Counted from the first letter of the stretch, positions 46,264-57,065 are shown. The stretch: DNA of 64,000 bases from Erinaceus europaeus (GCF_950295315.1 NC_080177.1:85302623-85366622); one strand, 5' to 3'. Notes: generated by a model not told the origin, from the sequence alone. Numbers and translations are program-made.

Positions 46264-47306
46264 TTAAAAAGAGGTGGTTTTAGGACGTATGATGTAGTTC
46301 TAAAGAATTGGAGCTGGAATTCTAGTCTGAGCTGAGAAACATGATTTCTTGAGTGTGAACAATGAAAGAGACACAGTCCTTTAAAGCAGCATTTGCAGAT
46401 GGACCGAGCAGAGTTTATCTCTTTAACTGGGGCCTGTGAAAACTGACAGGCTGTTGTTTCAGCAACACAGGGATTCTCTGGGCATGAAACACCAGGTCTC
46501 CAAAGGGACATTAGACTGTAGTGCAGAAAAATGAAGAGTTTCATGTCACTGAAATGCTTCAATTTTCATGTGAGCCTGAGTTCTCGGATCTTACTATCCT
46601 CTGTCCAACCTAGATGGCATCACTAGGGTACAAATGCATTTTCTGATTTATTTGGTCTGGTATGATTTGGGGGGCTGCACGCCGTGACCTCCATGTGCGA
46701 ACCTTCAGCACACTTGGGAAACTGCTCACCCAGCAAAGGCTCATTTATCCAGCTGGATTGAGATTTCATCCCATGCGATTAAGACTTGCTACATTAGGTA
46801 CCTAAGCTGTTTGTTTTTGATGGAAAGACTCCCAAAGAGTAAAGCTCTACATGCCTCTCTTTATTTAGAGTTGGCAAGAATAGTCTTTGACTTGTGATCC
46901 CTACTAGTCACATAAACGACAGATTGCTCTTCCCCTGCTCACTAATAATGTGATTCCTGAGATCAAGGAGCCTCTGTGCAGCCACTCTGGGTTGCATTTA
47001 CACACAGGCCCACCACTCTGGTGTTGCACTGCACCAAAGCAAAAGAACCAGCAGACATGAGATACTTGGATATAACCAGGTCCTAAATATTGGAGTAGAT
47101 TGTAACATAACAATAGATAAGTGCCTGGGGTATCTTCTAGCTCTCAAAACTCACGAATCTGTTATTATGAATGAAGACTGGGTAGAGTCAGGCAAAAGAA
47201 CAAGAGTCAGACAACTGACTGTATAATTTATACAATAAACAATAAACTCCAAGCTGAAGCCAAAAGAAAGGCTGGAAGGCAGAGGATCAAGTTACCAAAG
47301 TTTCGA
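46264..47306. other. Unique intron sequence
   Basis: About 1 kb between an A SINE and an E2 element with no recognisable feature. Confidence 0.5.
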
Positions 47307-47318
47307 AGAAAACCACAC

Positions 47319-47999
47319 TAGAAGTGGAACGACAACCCTTCAGCTTCATCACTCGGGGGAGACCTTTCCTTTCATAGGATTCTCTAATTCCATTCCAGGT
47401 GGTCCACTCCCCAATAAAGTCCCCAAACCTAGATATAGTCCAGGTCCCCTGAGATAGAGCGTATGTTCACACGTGTCCATAAACCAGGGAAAAATATACA
47501 CCTGAAAGCAGAAGTACACAATAGTCTGCAGAGAGTACCCCCCAACTCTTCATCTGCACTATTCCAGCCTTTAGGTCCATGATTGCTCAACAATTTGTTT
47601 GGCTTTGTATGTTAACTCTCTTTTCAGTCACCAGGTTCCAGATGCCATCAGGATGCCGACCAGACTTCCCTGGACAGACAACCCCACCACTATGTCCTGG
47701 AGCCCTGCTTCCCTAGAGCCCTGCCCCACTAGGGAAAGAGAGAGACAGGCTGGGAGTATGGATCCACCTGTCAACGCCCATGTTCTGCAGGGAAGCAATG
47801 ACAGAAGCCAGACCTTCCACCTTCTGCAACCCACAATGACCCTGGGTCCATACTCCCAGAGGGATAGAGAATAGGAAAGCTGTCAGGGGAGGAGATGGGA
47901 TACGGAGCTCTGGTGGTGGGAATTGTGTGGAGTTGTACCCCTCCTATCCTATGGTTTTGTTAATGTCTCCTTTCTTAAATAAATTTTTAAAAAAAGAAC
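47319..47999 (+). mobile_element. Family E2 retroposon with 12-bp target-site duplication
   Basis: A 681-bp element flanked by AGAAAACCACAC (47307-47318 and 48000-48011). Its 5' third (GGTGGTCCACTCCCCAATAA and neighbours) differs from the other E2 copy at 21.9 kb. The 3' 400 bases match closely. It ends TTAAATAAATTTTTAAAAAAAG. Confidence 0.82.
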
Positions 48000-48399
48000 A
48001 GAAAACCACACCAGAAAGCGAGAAAGTCGTAAAGCTGCAGACAGTAAGAGCTGTGTCCACATGTAATATTTCAGAAGCAGAAACAACTTGGGGTGATTCC
48101 AAGAACAAAGATAATGGTCTCTCAATGACATCATGTTGGTCTCAAAAATATATCCAAGATGTTGCATTTTCTTTTTGGAAATACATCAAACATCATAATA
48201 TTATATGTTAATTGCTCTAATTAATTAAGTGGTGAGATTTAAGAAAATAGAATTGTACTGTGGCAAGTTAAATAAAATCCCATAAAAGCCTTATAAATTA
48301 TACAGAGATGGTATATATCTTCAGCACTATAGTAAGTTCAGTAGAGAACTCTTTAGAAATAAAGACGAAAACTCAGTATAAGCATTGTCCATGAAAACT

Positions 48400-48488
48400 G
48401 CACTAAGGAGGCTTCATGAGCAGTGGAGGAGTGATGCAGGTATTTCTCATTTCTCCCTCCCTCTCACTCTCCATCTCTATAAGAAAAT
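48400..48488 (+). mobile_element. 3' fragment of a B SINE
   Basis: Begins at AGGAGGCTTCATGAGCAGTG after the linker and keeps the CT region and CATCTCTATAAGAAAATG. Confidence 0.55.
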
Positions 48489-48735
48489 GAAGTTGGCCCA
48501 GGTGGTAGAGCAGTGGGTTAAGCCCACACGGCATGGAGTGCAAGGACCAGAGTAAGGATCCGGTTCGAGCCCCCTACTCCCCACCTGTTGGTGAAGCAGG
48601 TCCACAGGTGTCTGTCTTTCTCTTCCCCTCTCTATCTTTTCCTCCTTTCTCCATTTCTCTCTGTTTTATCCAACAATAGCAATAACAATAACAACAATCA
48701 AAGGGCAGCAAAATGAAAAAATTATATATTAAAAA
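48489..48735 (+). mobile_element. Family A-like SINE, diverged
   Basis: Head GTGGTTAAGCC-like (GTGGGTTAAGCCCACACGG), B box GGTTCGAGCCC, and a shortened linker CCCACCTGTTGGTGAAGCAG. Confidence 0.75.
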
Positions 48736-48807
48736 ATGAAAAAGCGGGACTATGATATTAATTTGCTCATTTCAGGCAGCAAGCTGGATGTGTGAAGTTG
48801 TGATTTT

Positions 48808-48952
48808 ATTCCTTTTTGCTTCCTTTCTTTTTGTTCCAGAGCCCTGCTCAGCTCTGGCTTATGGTGATGCGGGGGACTGAACCAGGGATTTTGGAGATTC
48901 AGACTTGACAGTCCTTTTGCAGAACCATTATGCAATCTGCCCCTGCCCCCAG
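48808..48952 (-). mobile_element. Family C SINE
   Basis: TTCCAGAGCCCTGCTCAGCT, GGGGGACTGAACCAGGGATT and AACCATTATGCAATCTGCCC. Confidence 0.85.
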
Positions 48953-49368
48953 ATTTAACCTTTATAGCAAGAAAGTATTAAAAATAATTCTATCACAACG
49001 CTATTGTTTTCTATTTTTTATGTGTGATTCATAACGGGTTACAAGACTGTAAAATCACACAGTCCAGCTCCACGCCACACCTACCACCAGCATCAGGCTG
49101 TGACCTACCTTCCCACCTCCCAAAGACAACAACCAGCCCTCACATTCTTAGAAACAGTTTGCTTGTGCCTGCTATTCTCAGTGTCAGAAAGTCCATGCGG
49201 ATCAGATCTACAGATTCCATAGGAGTGAGAACGTCGGTAGTTACCTCTCATCTCTGCTGATTTCACTAAGCATCCTCACCTTCAGATCCATCCGTGCAGT
49301 CCCAAAGGACCAATATCATCTTTTTTGATTGCAGGGCAGTATTACATGGAATATATATCCCATAACTT

Positions 49369-49521
49369 TTAAATATTTTATTTATTTATGAATGAGAAAG
49401 ACAGGAGAAGAGAGAAAAAAAAAACAGTCATCACTCTGCTACATGCGCTGCTGGGGACTGAACTCAGAACCTCATGCTTGTGTGTCCAGTGCTTTATCCA
49501 CTGTGCTATCTCCTGGACCAC
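49369..49521 (-). mobile_element. Family D SINE inside the antisense L1
   Basis: Flanked by ATCCCATAACTT (49357-49368 and 49522-49533) in L1 3' sequence. CTGGGGACTGAACTCAGAAC and CTGTGCTATCTCCTGGACC. Confidence 0.92.
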
Positions 49522-49533
49522 ATCCCATAACTT

Positions 49534-49739
49534 AAAAAAAGTTTTTTTTAATCATATTCATTTATTGGATAGAAACAACCGGAAATCAAGAGGGAAGGGG
49601 AGATAGAGAGTGAGACAGACAAGAGAGACACCTGCAGCCCTGCTTCACCACTTGAAGAGGGGACCAGGGGCTTGAACCTGAGACCTTGTGCTCTGTAATG
49701 TGTCTATCTAACCAGGTGCACCACCACCTGACCCCCCTC
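49534..49739 (-). mobile_element. Family B SINE inside the antisense L1
   Basis: Reversed tail TTATTGGATAGAAACAACCG to reversed head GGTGCACCACCACCTGACCC. Flanked by ATCCCATAACTT on the left and TCCCACAACTT on the right. Confidence 0.85.
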
Positions 49740-49861
49740 TCCCACAACTTCTTTAGTCAGCCATCTGTGGATGGACATTGAGTCTGCTAACTCTTGTTGG
49801 CTATTGTGAGTCACGCAGCTGTGAACGCAGGGTTGCAGGTGCCCCTTTGACTTAGTGTTTG

Positions 49862-51208
49862 CCCCTCTCAACTTACATTGAAAATGGATTCCAGAAGAAT
49901 TTAAAGATGGGTGCTGTCTTTGTGGATCTCACAGCAGCCTAGGACACAGTCTGGCACCGTGGTCTCCTAGTCAAGATCTCAGGATGCCTGCCTCCATGGG
50001 TGGCCAACACTATATCGTTTCTTCTCCAAAACAGAAGATTCCGGGTGCATCTGGGTGACAAGTGTAGCAGATGGAGACTTGTCTCAAGTGGCCTCCCACA
50101 GGCCTCTGTTCTGGCTCCTACGCTATTTAATATTTACATCAATGACCTTCCAGAAACTTCTTCAAGGAAGTTCATCTACGCCGATGACATCTGCTGTGCA
50201 ACTCAGGCATCCAAGTTCGACATCCTCGAGGAAACACGAAAGACATGTCTCTGATATCTGATTACTGTAAAAAATGGCGACTAATCCCTAGCACTGCAAA
50301 AACGGTATCATCTGTTTTCCATCTACACCATGCCTCGGCCTCGTGTGAGCTTAATGTGCAGCTTGGCGATACGAGAATCCGGCACGAAGCCCAGCCAGTC
50401 TATCTTGGCGTTACTCTCGGTCACACTCTGTCATTTCACGAACATCTCATAAAAACTGCAGCAAAGGTGGGTGTGAGGAATAACATCATTGCAAGACTGG
50501 CCAGCTCCTCATGGGGCGCGAGCGCTTCCACACTACGATCATCCTCTCTGGCATTATGCTATTCCACTGCAGAATACTGTGCCCCAGTATGTTTCCGTAG
50601 CCCCCATGTCCACTTGGTCGATTCCAAATTATACTCCTCCATGAGGATCATTTCTGGAACCATCTGTTCCACCCGGGTTCCATGGCTGCCAGTTCTCAGC
50701 AACATTGCCCCGCCAGATATTCGTCGGGATGCGGCATCATCTAAGTTCATTTCCCACGTCTACGCTCGACCGGACCTGCCAATATACGCGGAGATCTTCG
50801 CCCACCCTGTCCAACGCTTGATGTCTCGTCGCCCAATCTGGTCCCCTACGCCTACACTGAACTTCTCTGTTCCAGTCTCTTGGAAACAGAGCTGGCAGTC
50901 AGCTGAGGTCAAGAACAAACACCTCATCACAGACCCCTGCGAGCATCAACCCGGCTCTGACCTAGCACGTGATGATCGGGCCCTCCTCAATCGCTATCGA
51001 ACAGGCCATGGCCGGTGCGCCGCTATGTTCCATCGCTGGGGAGCCAGAGACGACCCGAACTGCCCCTGCGGCTCCAGACAGACTATGACCCACATAGTCA
51101 ACGACTGCCACCTCTCCAGACTCAAAGGAGGTCTCGAAACTTTACATCGGGCTCAACCTGATGCTGTTGACTGGCTACGGAAGAAGGGCAAATGCTAGAA
51201 GAAGAAGA
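49862..51208 (+). mobile_element. Vingi/Ingi-like non-LTR retrotransposon, 5'-truncated
   Basis: A 1.35-kb element sits inside an antisense L1. It is flanked by a perfect 8-bp target-site duplication AGTGTTTG (49854-49861 and 51209-51216). The flanking L1 reads on continuously once the insert and one copy are removed. The element begins inside the reverse transcriptase domain, so it is 5'-truncated. Its 3' end follows the stop codon at once and finishes in GAAGAAGAAGAAG, a microsatellite tail rather than poly(A). That argues against L1-machinery mobilisation. The protein is not L1-like. It lacks an RNase H domain after the RT and ends in a CPCG..H..C zinc-finger-like motif. Vingi elements (Ingi relatives without RNase H) are reported from hedgehogs, and I infer this is one. 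A jockey/CR1-group relative is the alternative. Confidence 0.8.
49880..51198 (+). pseudogene. Reverse transcriptase C-terminal half of the Vingi-like element (one stop, one frameshift)
   Basis: The reading frame enters with GAVFVDLTAA, a stop (TAG where Tyr is expected), then DTVWHRGLL, the first catalytic RT block. It continues with VASGLPQ-like SSGLPQASVLAP and FNIYINDLP. The catalytic motif FIYADD is at 50171-50188. A frameshift lies near 50230-50250. The second frame (to TAG at 51196-51198) runs more than 300 residues without interruption: an RT thumb region (YLGVTLGHTLSFHEHL) and a C-terminal RTGHGRC..CPCG..MTHIVNDC cysteine/histidine motif. Only two disabling changes in over 430 codons suggest a comparatively recent insertion. 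Product if intact: RNA-directed DNA polymerase for target-primed reverse transcription. It is not expressed as a working enzyme here, since the N-terminal endonuclease is missing. Confidence 0.82.
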
Positions 51209-51734
51209 AGTGTTTGAGTGGCCACTGGATAAATGCCTGAGAGGGACTGCTGGGCCCTCGGTGGCTCCAAGCACATTTGTGTCAGGCCTGTGCTTACAGT
51301 CTTCCATAGAGGCTGCCCCAGTCTGCCTTCCCATCAGCAGGGCAGTTGTGCTTCCTTTTTCTCCACAAGCTCTCCAGCACCTGCCATTTGCTTTGCTGAT
51401 GGAAGCCGTTCTCACAGGAGTGAGATGGCGTCTGCCTGTGGTTTTCATCTGCATTTCTCCAGTGAGAGGAGAGGTGGAGCCTTTCTTCATACAGCTGTGG
51501 CCTGCTATATCTCTTCTCTAGAAAGCTGTCTGTTTAATCCTTTAGACTAATTTTTCCTTTTTTCCTCAGCAGTGCTTTGGCTACTTGTTACAGTTATTTT
51601 TCTCTCTTTGTGTGTGTGTGTGGTTCCATACAAAATTTTGGACAAGTTTTTTCAACTTGTTTGAAAATTGCCATATGGATTTTGAGAGGGGTTGTTTTAA
51701 AATTGTAGACTGCTTTTGGTAGAATGCCTGTTTT

Positions 51735-51959
51735 TTAATTTTTTCTTTTTATTATCTTTATTGACTGAATAGAGGCAACCAGAAATTGAGAGAAAGGAAG
51801 GAAGGGGGAGACAGAGAGGGAGAGAAACAGAGAGACACCTTCAGCCTTGCTTCACCACTCGCAAAGCCTTCCCCTTGCAAGTGGGGACCAGGGGTTCGAA
51901 CCCAGGTCCTTGAGCATTGTAACATGTGCGCTCAACCAGGTGCGCCACCAGCCGGTCCC
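51735..51959 (-). mobile_element. Family B SINE inside the antisense L1
   Basis: Flanked by the perfect 14-bp duplication AGAATGCCTGTTTT (51721-51734 and 51960-51973) in L1 sequence. Reversed head GTGCGCCACCAGCCGGTCCC. Confidence 0.92.
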
Positions 51960-52165
51960 AGAATGCCTGTTTTAATGACGTTTATTCTTCCAATCCAGGA
52001 GCAAAGAATGTTCTTCTGCTGCTGTATGTCTTCTTCTATTTCTTTTAACAAGGTCCATCACCACCTCCATGAGATTCACCCCCCACCCCCGCCAAGGTAT
52101 CTCACCTTTCTGGGCTCGGCTGTAAATGGACTTGAGTCTTTCACCTCTTCCCTCTGACCATTCAC

Positions 52166-52489
52166 TCAACTGCCAAAGCTTCCTGTACTGATTTTGCACC
52201 CTGCAACTTTACAGAATTTATTATTTACAGTAGTTTTTTTGGTGGAGTCGCTGGGGTTTTCGAGGAATAATACCATGTCATCAGAAAATAGTGACAGTTT
52301 GATTTCTTCCTCTCCCATCTGTATGTCTTTGATATCTCTGTCTTGACTGATTGAGGTGGCAAGGACCCTGAGAGCTATGTTGACTAACAGTGGGGATGGT
52401 GGACATGCTTGTCTCGTTCCCGATTTCAAGGGGGCAGCTTTTAGCTCTTCCCTATTAAGAATGGTGTTAGCTGTTGGTCTGTCATACAC
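52166..52489 (-). pseudogene. L1 ORF2 reverse transcriptase remnant
   Basis: A 107-residue open stretch reads YDRPTANTILN..LK, then GTRQACPPSPLLVNI and LSLFSDDM, then FLENPSDS and KVAGCKIS. These are the RT blocks of mammalian L1 ORF2. The catalytic FADD has become FSDD (both aspartates kept), and RQGCPLSP has become RQACPPSP. Upstream L1 RT codons continue at 52490-52900 with frame breaks. Confidence 0.85.
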
Positions 52490-52935
52490 GGTCTTTACTG
52501 TGTTGAGGAATCAGCCTTTTATTTCCAATTTCTAGAGGATCGTTATCCAACAAATGGGTGTTGGACTGTGTCAAATGCCTTTTCGGCATCAATTAATAGG
52601 ACCACGTAATTTTTATCTTCGTTTCTGTTGATATGGTGGATTACATTGATTGACTTGTGGGTGTTGAACTATCCCTGTTCCCCAGAAATGAATCCCACTG
52701 GGTGTCATGTTGTTGGATTTGATTAGCCAAGATTTTGTTGAGGACGTTTGTATCAGTGTTCCCTGGGGACACAAGCCTAGTTTTCTCTTTTAGAGGAGTC
52801 TTCTGCTGCGTGGGAATCAAGGTGACGTTGGCCTCACAGAATGTGCTTGGGAAGGCTTTCCCCTCTTTCACTAAAAATATGAAAGAGTAGAAATTGTATG
52901 CAGTTTTTCTTGTCTTTGTCCCTGGCTTATAATTT

Positions 52936-52992
52936 CCTTTTAATATATATATATACATACATATATGTGTGTGCATGTGTGTGTGTGTATTA
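52936..52992. repeat. (TA)n / (TG)n repeat at the L1 edge
   Basis: TATATATATA followed by CATACATATATGTGTG and GTGTGTGTGT. Marks where L1 similarity is lost. Confidence 0.85.
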
Positions 52993-53574
52993 TTTATCAT
53001 AGTTTCATTGAAGGTTGAAGTCATTTTTCATATCCGTGAATTTATGTATATTTTCCAGGAGACAAAACAAAAACTATTATAATTCCATGGCTTGTAGAAC
53101 TGCTTCCTAACTCACATCATGTGCACTGTCTCAATGCACCTGTGTCTCTCATCACACAGGGATGACACTGATGAAAACTGTAGGATTCACTTAGAGAAGG
53201 CATTTAAATTCTACATCACACTTTATTCCCATCGTTATAAATGCTTCTACATTTATTAGGATTCAAATAAAGCACCTGAAAGTCATGCTGTCATCAAGGA
53301 TTATGTTAAAGATGTGTGGAAAAAATGGGGTGGGATCGAAGTAGCTACTGAGTCATGAGATCTCTGCTGATGCTCTTATATGGCCTGCTAGGGAACGACT
53401 TTAGAATACACTTTGAAACCATCAGAAACACGAGACATTTCACTAAATCTAATGACAGAAGAAGCAAAACACTTTGAAATTCACTATGACTTCTTATATG
53501 TGAAGTAATTGTAAACCTGAAGATTAAACTCAAGATCATTGATAACTGGCGGATAAATATTTCCTGTGTTAAAG

Positions 53575-53749
53575 TTATTTCTTTAATTTATTTTTAATGA
53601 AAGGGAGATAAGAGAGAAAGATATATAGAGACAAAGACGTGTGCACTGGTTATCTCAGACTTATGGTGGTGCTGAGGATTGAACCTGGAACCTAAGAGAC
53701 TCTGGCACGGAAGTCTTTCACTTAACCACTAAAATACTTCCCCAGCCCA
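53575..53749 (-). mobile_element. Family C SINE
   Basis: AAAGGGAGATAAGAGAGAAA tail side, GAGGATTGAACCTGGAACCT, CTTAACCACTAAAATACTTC end. Confidence 0.75.
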
Positions 53750-54251
53750 GGGGAGAAATGTTTTCATAGCCTCTGTCAAGTAATAGTTGCCATATTTGCA
53801 AACATTAGGAAAATATTATAGAAGCCCTATTAAAAAGCGCTAAATCTTTCTCCTGAATTTATTCAGAAATGAAAGGTAATATTTATATCTATATTCACAC
53901 ATCTAGAGATGTACTTGGTAACAGTACAGTTTAAACACTGAGTTTGCAAAGTAGAATTTTTTGCCTAGATTTTCTGTAAATAGATGTGCTGACTGCAAAT
54001 GTAAACACAGTTGGGCTAGTGCTTGACTTTGGAGAAAGGTCCATATTTCAGACTCTGAGCTATTCTGAACATAGATGATCTGAAAATCTTTATCATTTTA
54101 AATACATGTTTATGTGAATAAATATCTGCTGAGATCAATTATGTCAAGCAGTATATAAGGCATTGTTCTATTCCTTGAGAAATTTCAAGAGTTCTAACCA
54201 GCAAATAAAAAATGGAAGCAATGAGCAGATGATACATAGAATATACTTAGA

Positions 54252-54628
54252 GTGTGTGTGTGCACGTGTGTATGTGTGTATGTGCATGCGTGCACATGTG
54301 CATTGTGTTTTTGCATGTGTGCATGTACATTTGTGCATGTGTGTTTGTGCATGTGTGTTTGTGTGTGCATATATGCACATGTGTTTGTGTGTGCATGCGT
54401 GTGTTTGCGTGTGTGCACATGTGCACATGGTTTTGTACATGTGTGCATGTGTGTTTGTGTGTGCGTGGACATGTGCATGTGTGTTTGTACTTGTGTGCCT
54501 GTGTGTATGTGTGTGCATATGTGCACATGTTTGTGCATGCACATGTGCGTGTGCACGTGTGTTTGTGCATGTGTGCACATGAATGTGAGTACATGTGCAT
54601 TTGTGCATGTGTGTGTGCGTGAGTTGTA
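54252..54628. repeat. GT/GCAT-rich array
   Basis: Irregular alternating purine-pyrimidine sequence built from GTGTGT, GCATGT and the palindrome TGTGCACA. Long false frames on both strands result. Confidence 0.95.
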
Positions 54629-54862
54629 CTGAGGCATTTCCCCTGCATGACTTCATCACACTTAGGTTAATCATTTCATTCTTTAAGTTCAGATATACGG
54701 AGAACAAGTGACAGGGAGAGATATATTAGCACCACATTTGTAAAGTATGTCAAATATTCATTTGCTATTTACAGACATGTGATTAATAATTAAGTGTTAG
54801 AGAAGGTAGTAAAGTCATTTCAAGTTTTTGGCTTGTCCTCATCAAGTCAAAAGTATAAGTAA

Positions 54863-54888
54863 ACACACACACACACACACACACACAT
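54863..54888. repeat. (AC)n microsatellite
   Basis: Thirteen AC units. A similar shorter run lies at 32648-32666. Confidence 0.93.
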
Positions 54889-55404
54889 AGGAAAGAGTGA
54901 GAAAAGCATATAAACGAGGGAGCAGCGGGTCACTGATCACTTCCATAAAGCACTACTGGTTTGCCATTACAATGATCAGAGTTTGTACACTGGATCAGAG
55001 TTTATAACAGTCATATTTCTGGAGACCATCTGGCTCCTTAGTATGAAATAAAAATGTTCATATATTTAACATATCTTATTGGGGTCATAGAAGGAGGCAT
55101 TTTTATTACAATGAATGCATGTTCTGTTCTGCCCTTTAATACTTCTATTCAAATGTCTGTGGAAATGTCACACAATGTAACAGAAAGACGTGAGATAGTA
55201 AGAGGAATGAGCTACTCTTTAGAAAGGCCATATATTTAAAATTATTTGAACCCTTCATGAAGCATACAGGTCTTAGATTTTTCAGGAAAAAGAAAGAAAT
55301 TCTCATGCTGCCACAGACAAAACATTACTTTTCCTAAGTATTAATTTGTCTATCAACCAAAACATTTGCCATATAGCAATTCCACCCTACAGTCAATATC
55401 TACC

Positions 55405-55640
55405 TGGGGCAGGGGAGACACCATTCAATGCATCCTGCACGCTGTCTCATGCGTATGGGTCCCTGGGTTGGATCTCTGGCATCACACAGGTGCACAGAGA
55501 ACAGGAACAGAGGGAGCACCAAAGGTGGTGGAGTGGAATCAGCACGCTCCCTGTCTCTGCTCTGTCTGTTCCTTTTGTGCCTACCCCTCCCTCAAGCTCT
55601 GTCTCTCAGTGCACAGAATTGGGCCAGGAAGATACCTGGG
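55405..55640 (+). mobile_element. Unnamed old SINE
   Basis: Sense element with head CTGGGGCAGGGGAGACACCA, B-box-like GGGTTGGATCTCTGGC and a CT-rich 3' part (CTCCCTGTCTCTGCTC). A shorter relative may lie at 59895-60030. Confidence 0.5.
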
Positions 55641-55774
55641 TTATTCTAATGTGCCGCATAAAAACATTTAGTAAGTTTCCAATACCTCCTCTATTTTTAA
55701 TTCTATCCTCAGAGTCAAAGCAGCATACTTTGACTTGAACATTTAACAATTTGACAATTTCATATCCACTTAAT

Positions 55775-55989
55775 GATTGTTGTTGTTGCTGGATAGGACA
55801 GAGAGAAATGGAGAGAGGAGGGGAAGACAGAGAGGGGGAGAGAAAGACAGACACCTGCAGACCTGCTTCACCACTTGTGAAGCGACTCCCCTGCAGGTGG
55901 AGAGCTGGGGGCTCGAACCGGGATCCTTAGGCTGGTCCTTGCATTTTGTGCCACGTGCGCTTAACCCATTGCACTACCGCCCGACTCCC
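55775..55989 (-). mobile_element. Family A SINE, tail trimmed
   Basis: Starts at TGTTGTTGTTGCTGGATAGG without the CCCTTTTGTTGCCC tail and ends in the intact reversed head CACTACCGCCCGACTCCC. Confidence 0.88.
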
Positions 55990-56253
55990 TGAATAACATT
56001 TTTAAGACAAAAAGTTTAAAAATGCCCTTGAAGATATCTACAACATATGGCCAACATCAAATGTAGGCCATCACTTCTCTCAGGATTGAATATGTTTAAG
56101 GAAAAAAAATGTGAAATCTCACTATCCATTGGAACTAAACTATTTGTTTTTCCTTATGACCTCAAGAAGTGCCAGTGGTACAAGTCTGTTTAGCAATAAA
56201 CTGCTAAAATTAAAGGGACACTTGCAGAAGTTTTCTGAGCCCAGAATTCCCGA

Positions 56254-56365
56254 TACTGGCTATTGGAAACCCTACTAATTGTTACCTTTGCAACTATGTT
56301 TGAAAACTATGTACTGATTATTGGAAAACCTATTGTTACCTTTGCAACTATGTTTGAAAACTATG
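56254..56365. repeat. Tandem duplication of about 56 bp
   Basis: Two adjacent units share TTGTTACCTTTGCAACTATG and TTTGAAAACTATGT. The first copy is a few bases longer (GGAAACCCTACTAATTG against GGAAAACCTATTG). Confidence 0.85.
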
Positions 56366-56489
56366 TTATGCTTGTATTTGTCTACAAGCTTCATTCCTCT
56401 GACTAATTTACCTCAAGTTCTACATGTCAGACTCTGTTCCCTTACCACAAATCTTGCTCTAAGGTGAAGTCTGGGTATTGCAGAGACCC

Positions 56490-57065
56490 CGTCCACAGGC
56501 AGGCAGAGGGCTGGATTGCCACAGACATCACCTGCCGGGCTGGCCTGAGGGTGTTTCCTCGCAGGCACGTGCTCTCTGGGTTGGAGAGAACTCGACCGGA
56601 GCCAACCTGGGCTGCTGTTTACTCAGCGACGCGAGAGAGACCAGGAACTCGTGGCGGAGCTGAACGCAATGCGTCTTTATTGATCACGCTTTTATATATT
56701 TAGAACTGGAAGCGGCAAGTCGGAAAAGGAAATGGCTAGGAAAAGGGATGGAAAAAAGGAAAGAGCTGGAAGGTAGAAAGCTTCCGTAGCAATGGTTGCT
56801 AGGGTTTTAACTGGCGGGATTAATGTACCCTGCAGGCAGGGCGGGTCTCCAGGTAGAAAGAAGACAGATCAGGCAACACAATGATTCTGTAAATAGGCCA
56901 CAGTGTCAGCAAGGGAGGATGGAGCAGGGGGGCTGCCGGACAGTCACCTTCACTCTGACGTCTGGCTGCTGCCCTGAGGCTCTGCAGACTGTGCCTGGGG
57001 TAACTGGAGTCAACTCGGCATCTTATGGTGCTAAGTGAATGTACCTGACGTAGGGCATTGGGATA
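56490..57065 (-). mobile_element. Probable solo LTR of an endogenous retrovirus, antisense
   Basis: On the minus strand, a TATA box ATATATAAAAGC (56688-56699) is followed within ten bases by AATAAA (56677-56682), then a CpG-containing R/U5-like stretch down to about 56500. Such a tight TATA/AATAAA arrangement is typical of class II (beta-like) LTRs. The U3 would be 56700-57065 and includes a purine-rich block (56720-56780). No internal viral sequence flanks it. The termini are undetermined. Confidence 0.55.

Larger units (their letters stand above)
49020..52935 (-). mobile_element. L1 (LINE-1) remnant, antisense, host of nested insertions
   Basis: Read on the minus strand, this runs from the reverse transcriptase (right) to the ORF2 end and 3' UTR (left). 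L1-typical stretches on the plus strand include CATCTGTGGATGGACATTGA, TGGCTATTGTGAGTCA, TCTCCACAAGCTCTCCAGCA and TGCATTTCTCCAGTGAGAGG. The 3' UTR portion is at 49020-49360. It is interrupted by a family D SINE (49369-49521), a family B SINE (49534-49739), the Vingi-like element (49862-51208) and a second B SINE (51735-51959). The right end fades into a TA/TG repeat near 52940. The 5' half (ORF1, endonuclease) is absent. Decay is moderate, with many stops and indels. Confidence 0.85.
52993..55404. other. Mostly unique AT-rich intron sequence
   Basis: Contains the C SINE at 53575-53749, the GT/GCAT array and an AC microsatellite. The remainder is unrecognised. Confidence 0.5.

Noticed and set aside
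54163..54707. Overlapping open frames of 120-180 codons on both strands
   Set aside because: Caused by the GT/GCAT array; no stop codons by composition.
56490..57065. CpG-island promoter
   Set aside because: CpGs are limited to the R/U5-like part of a probable LTR; too short and sparse for a host CpG island.
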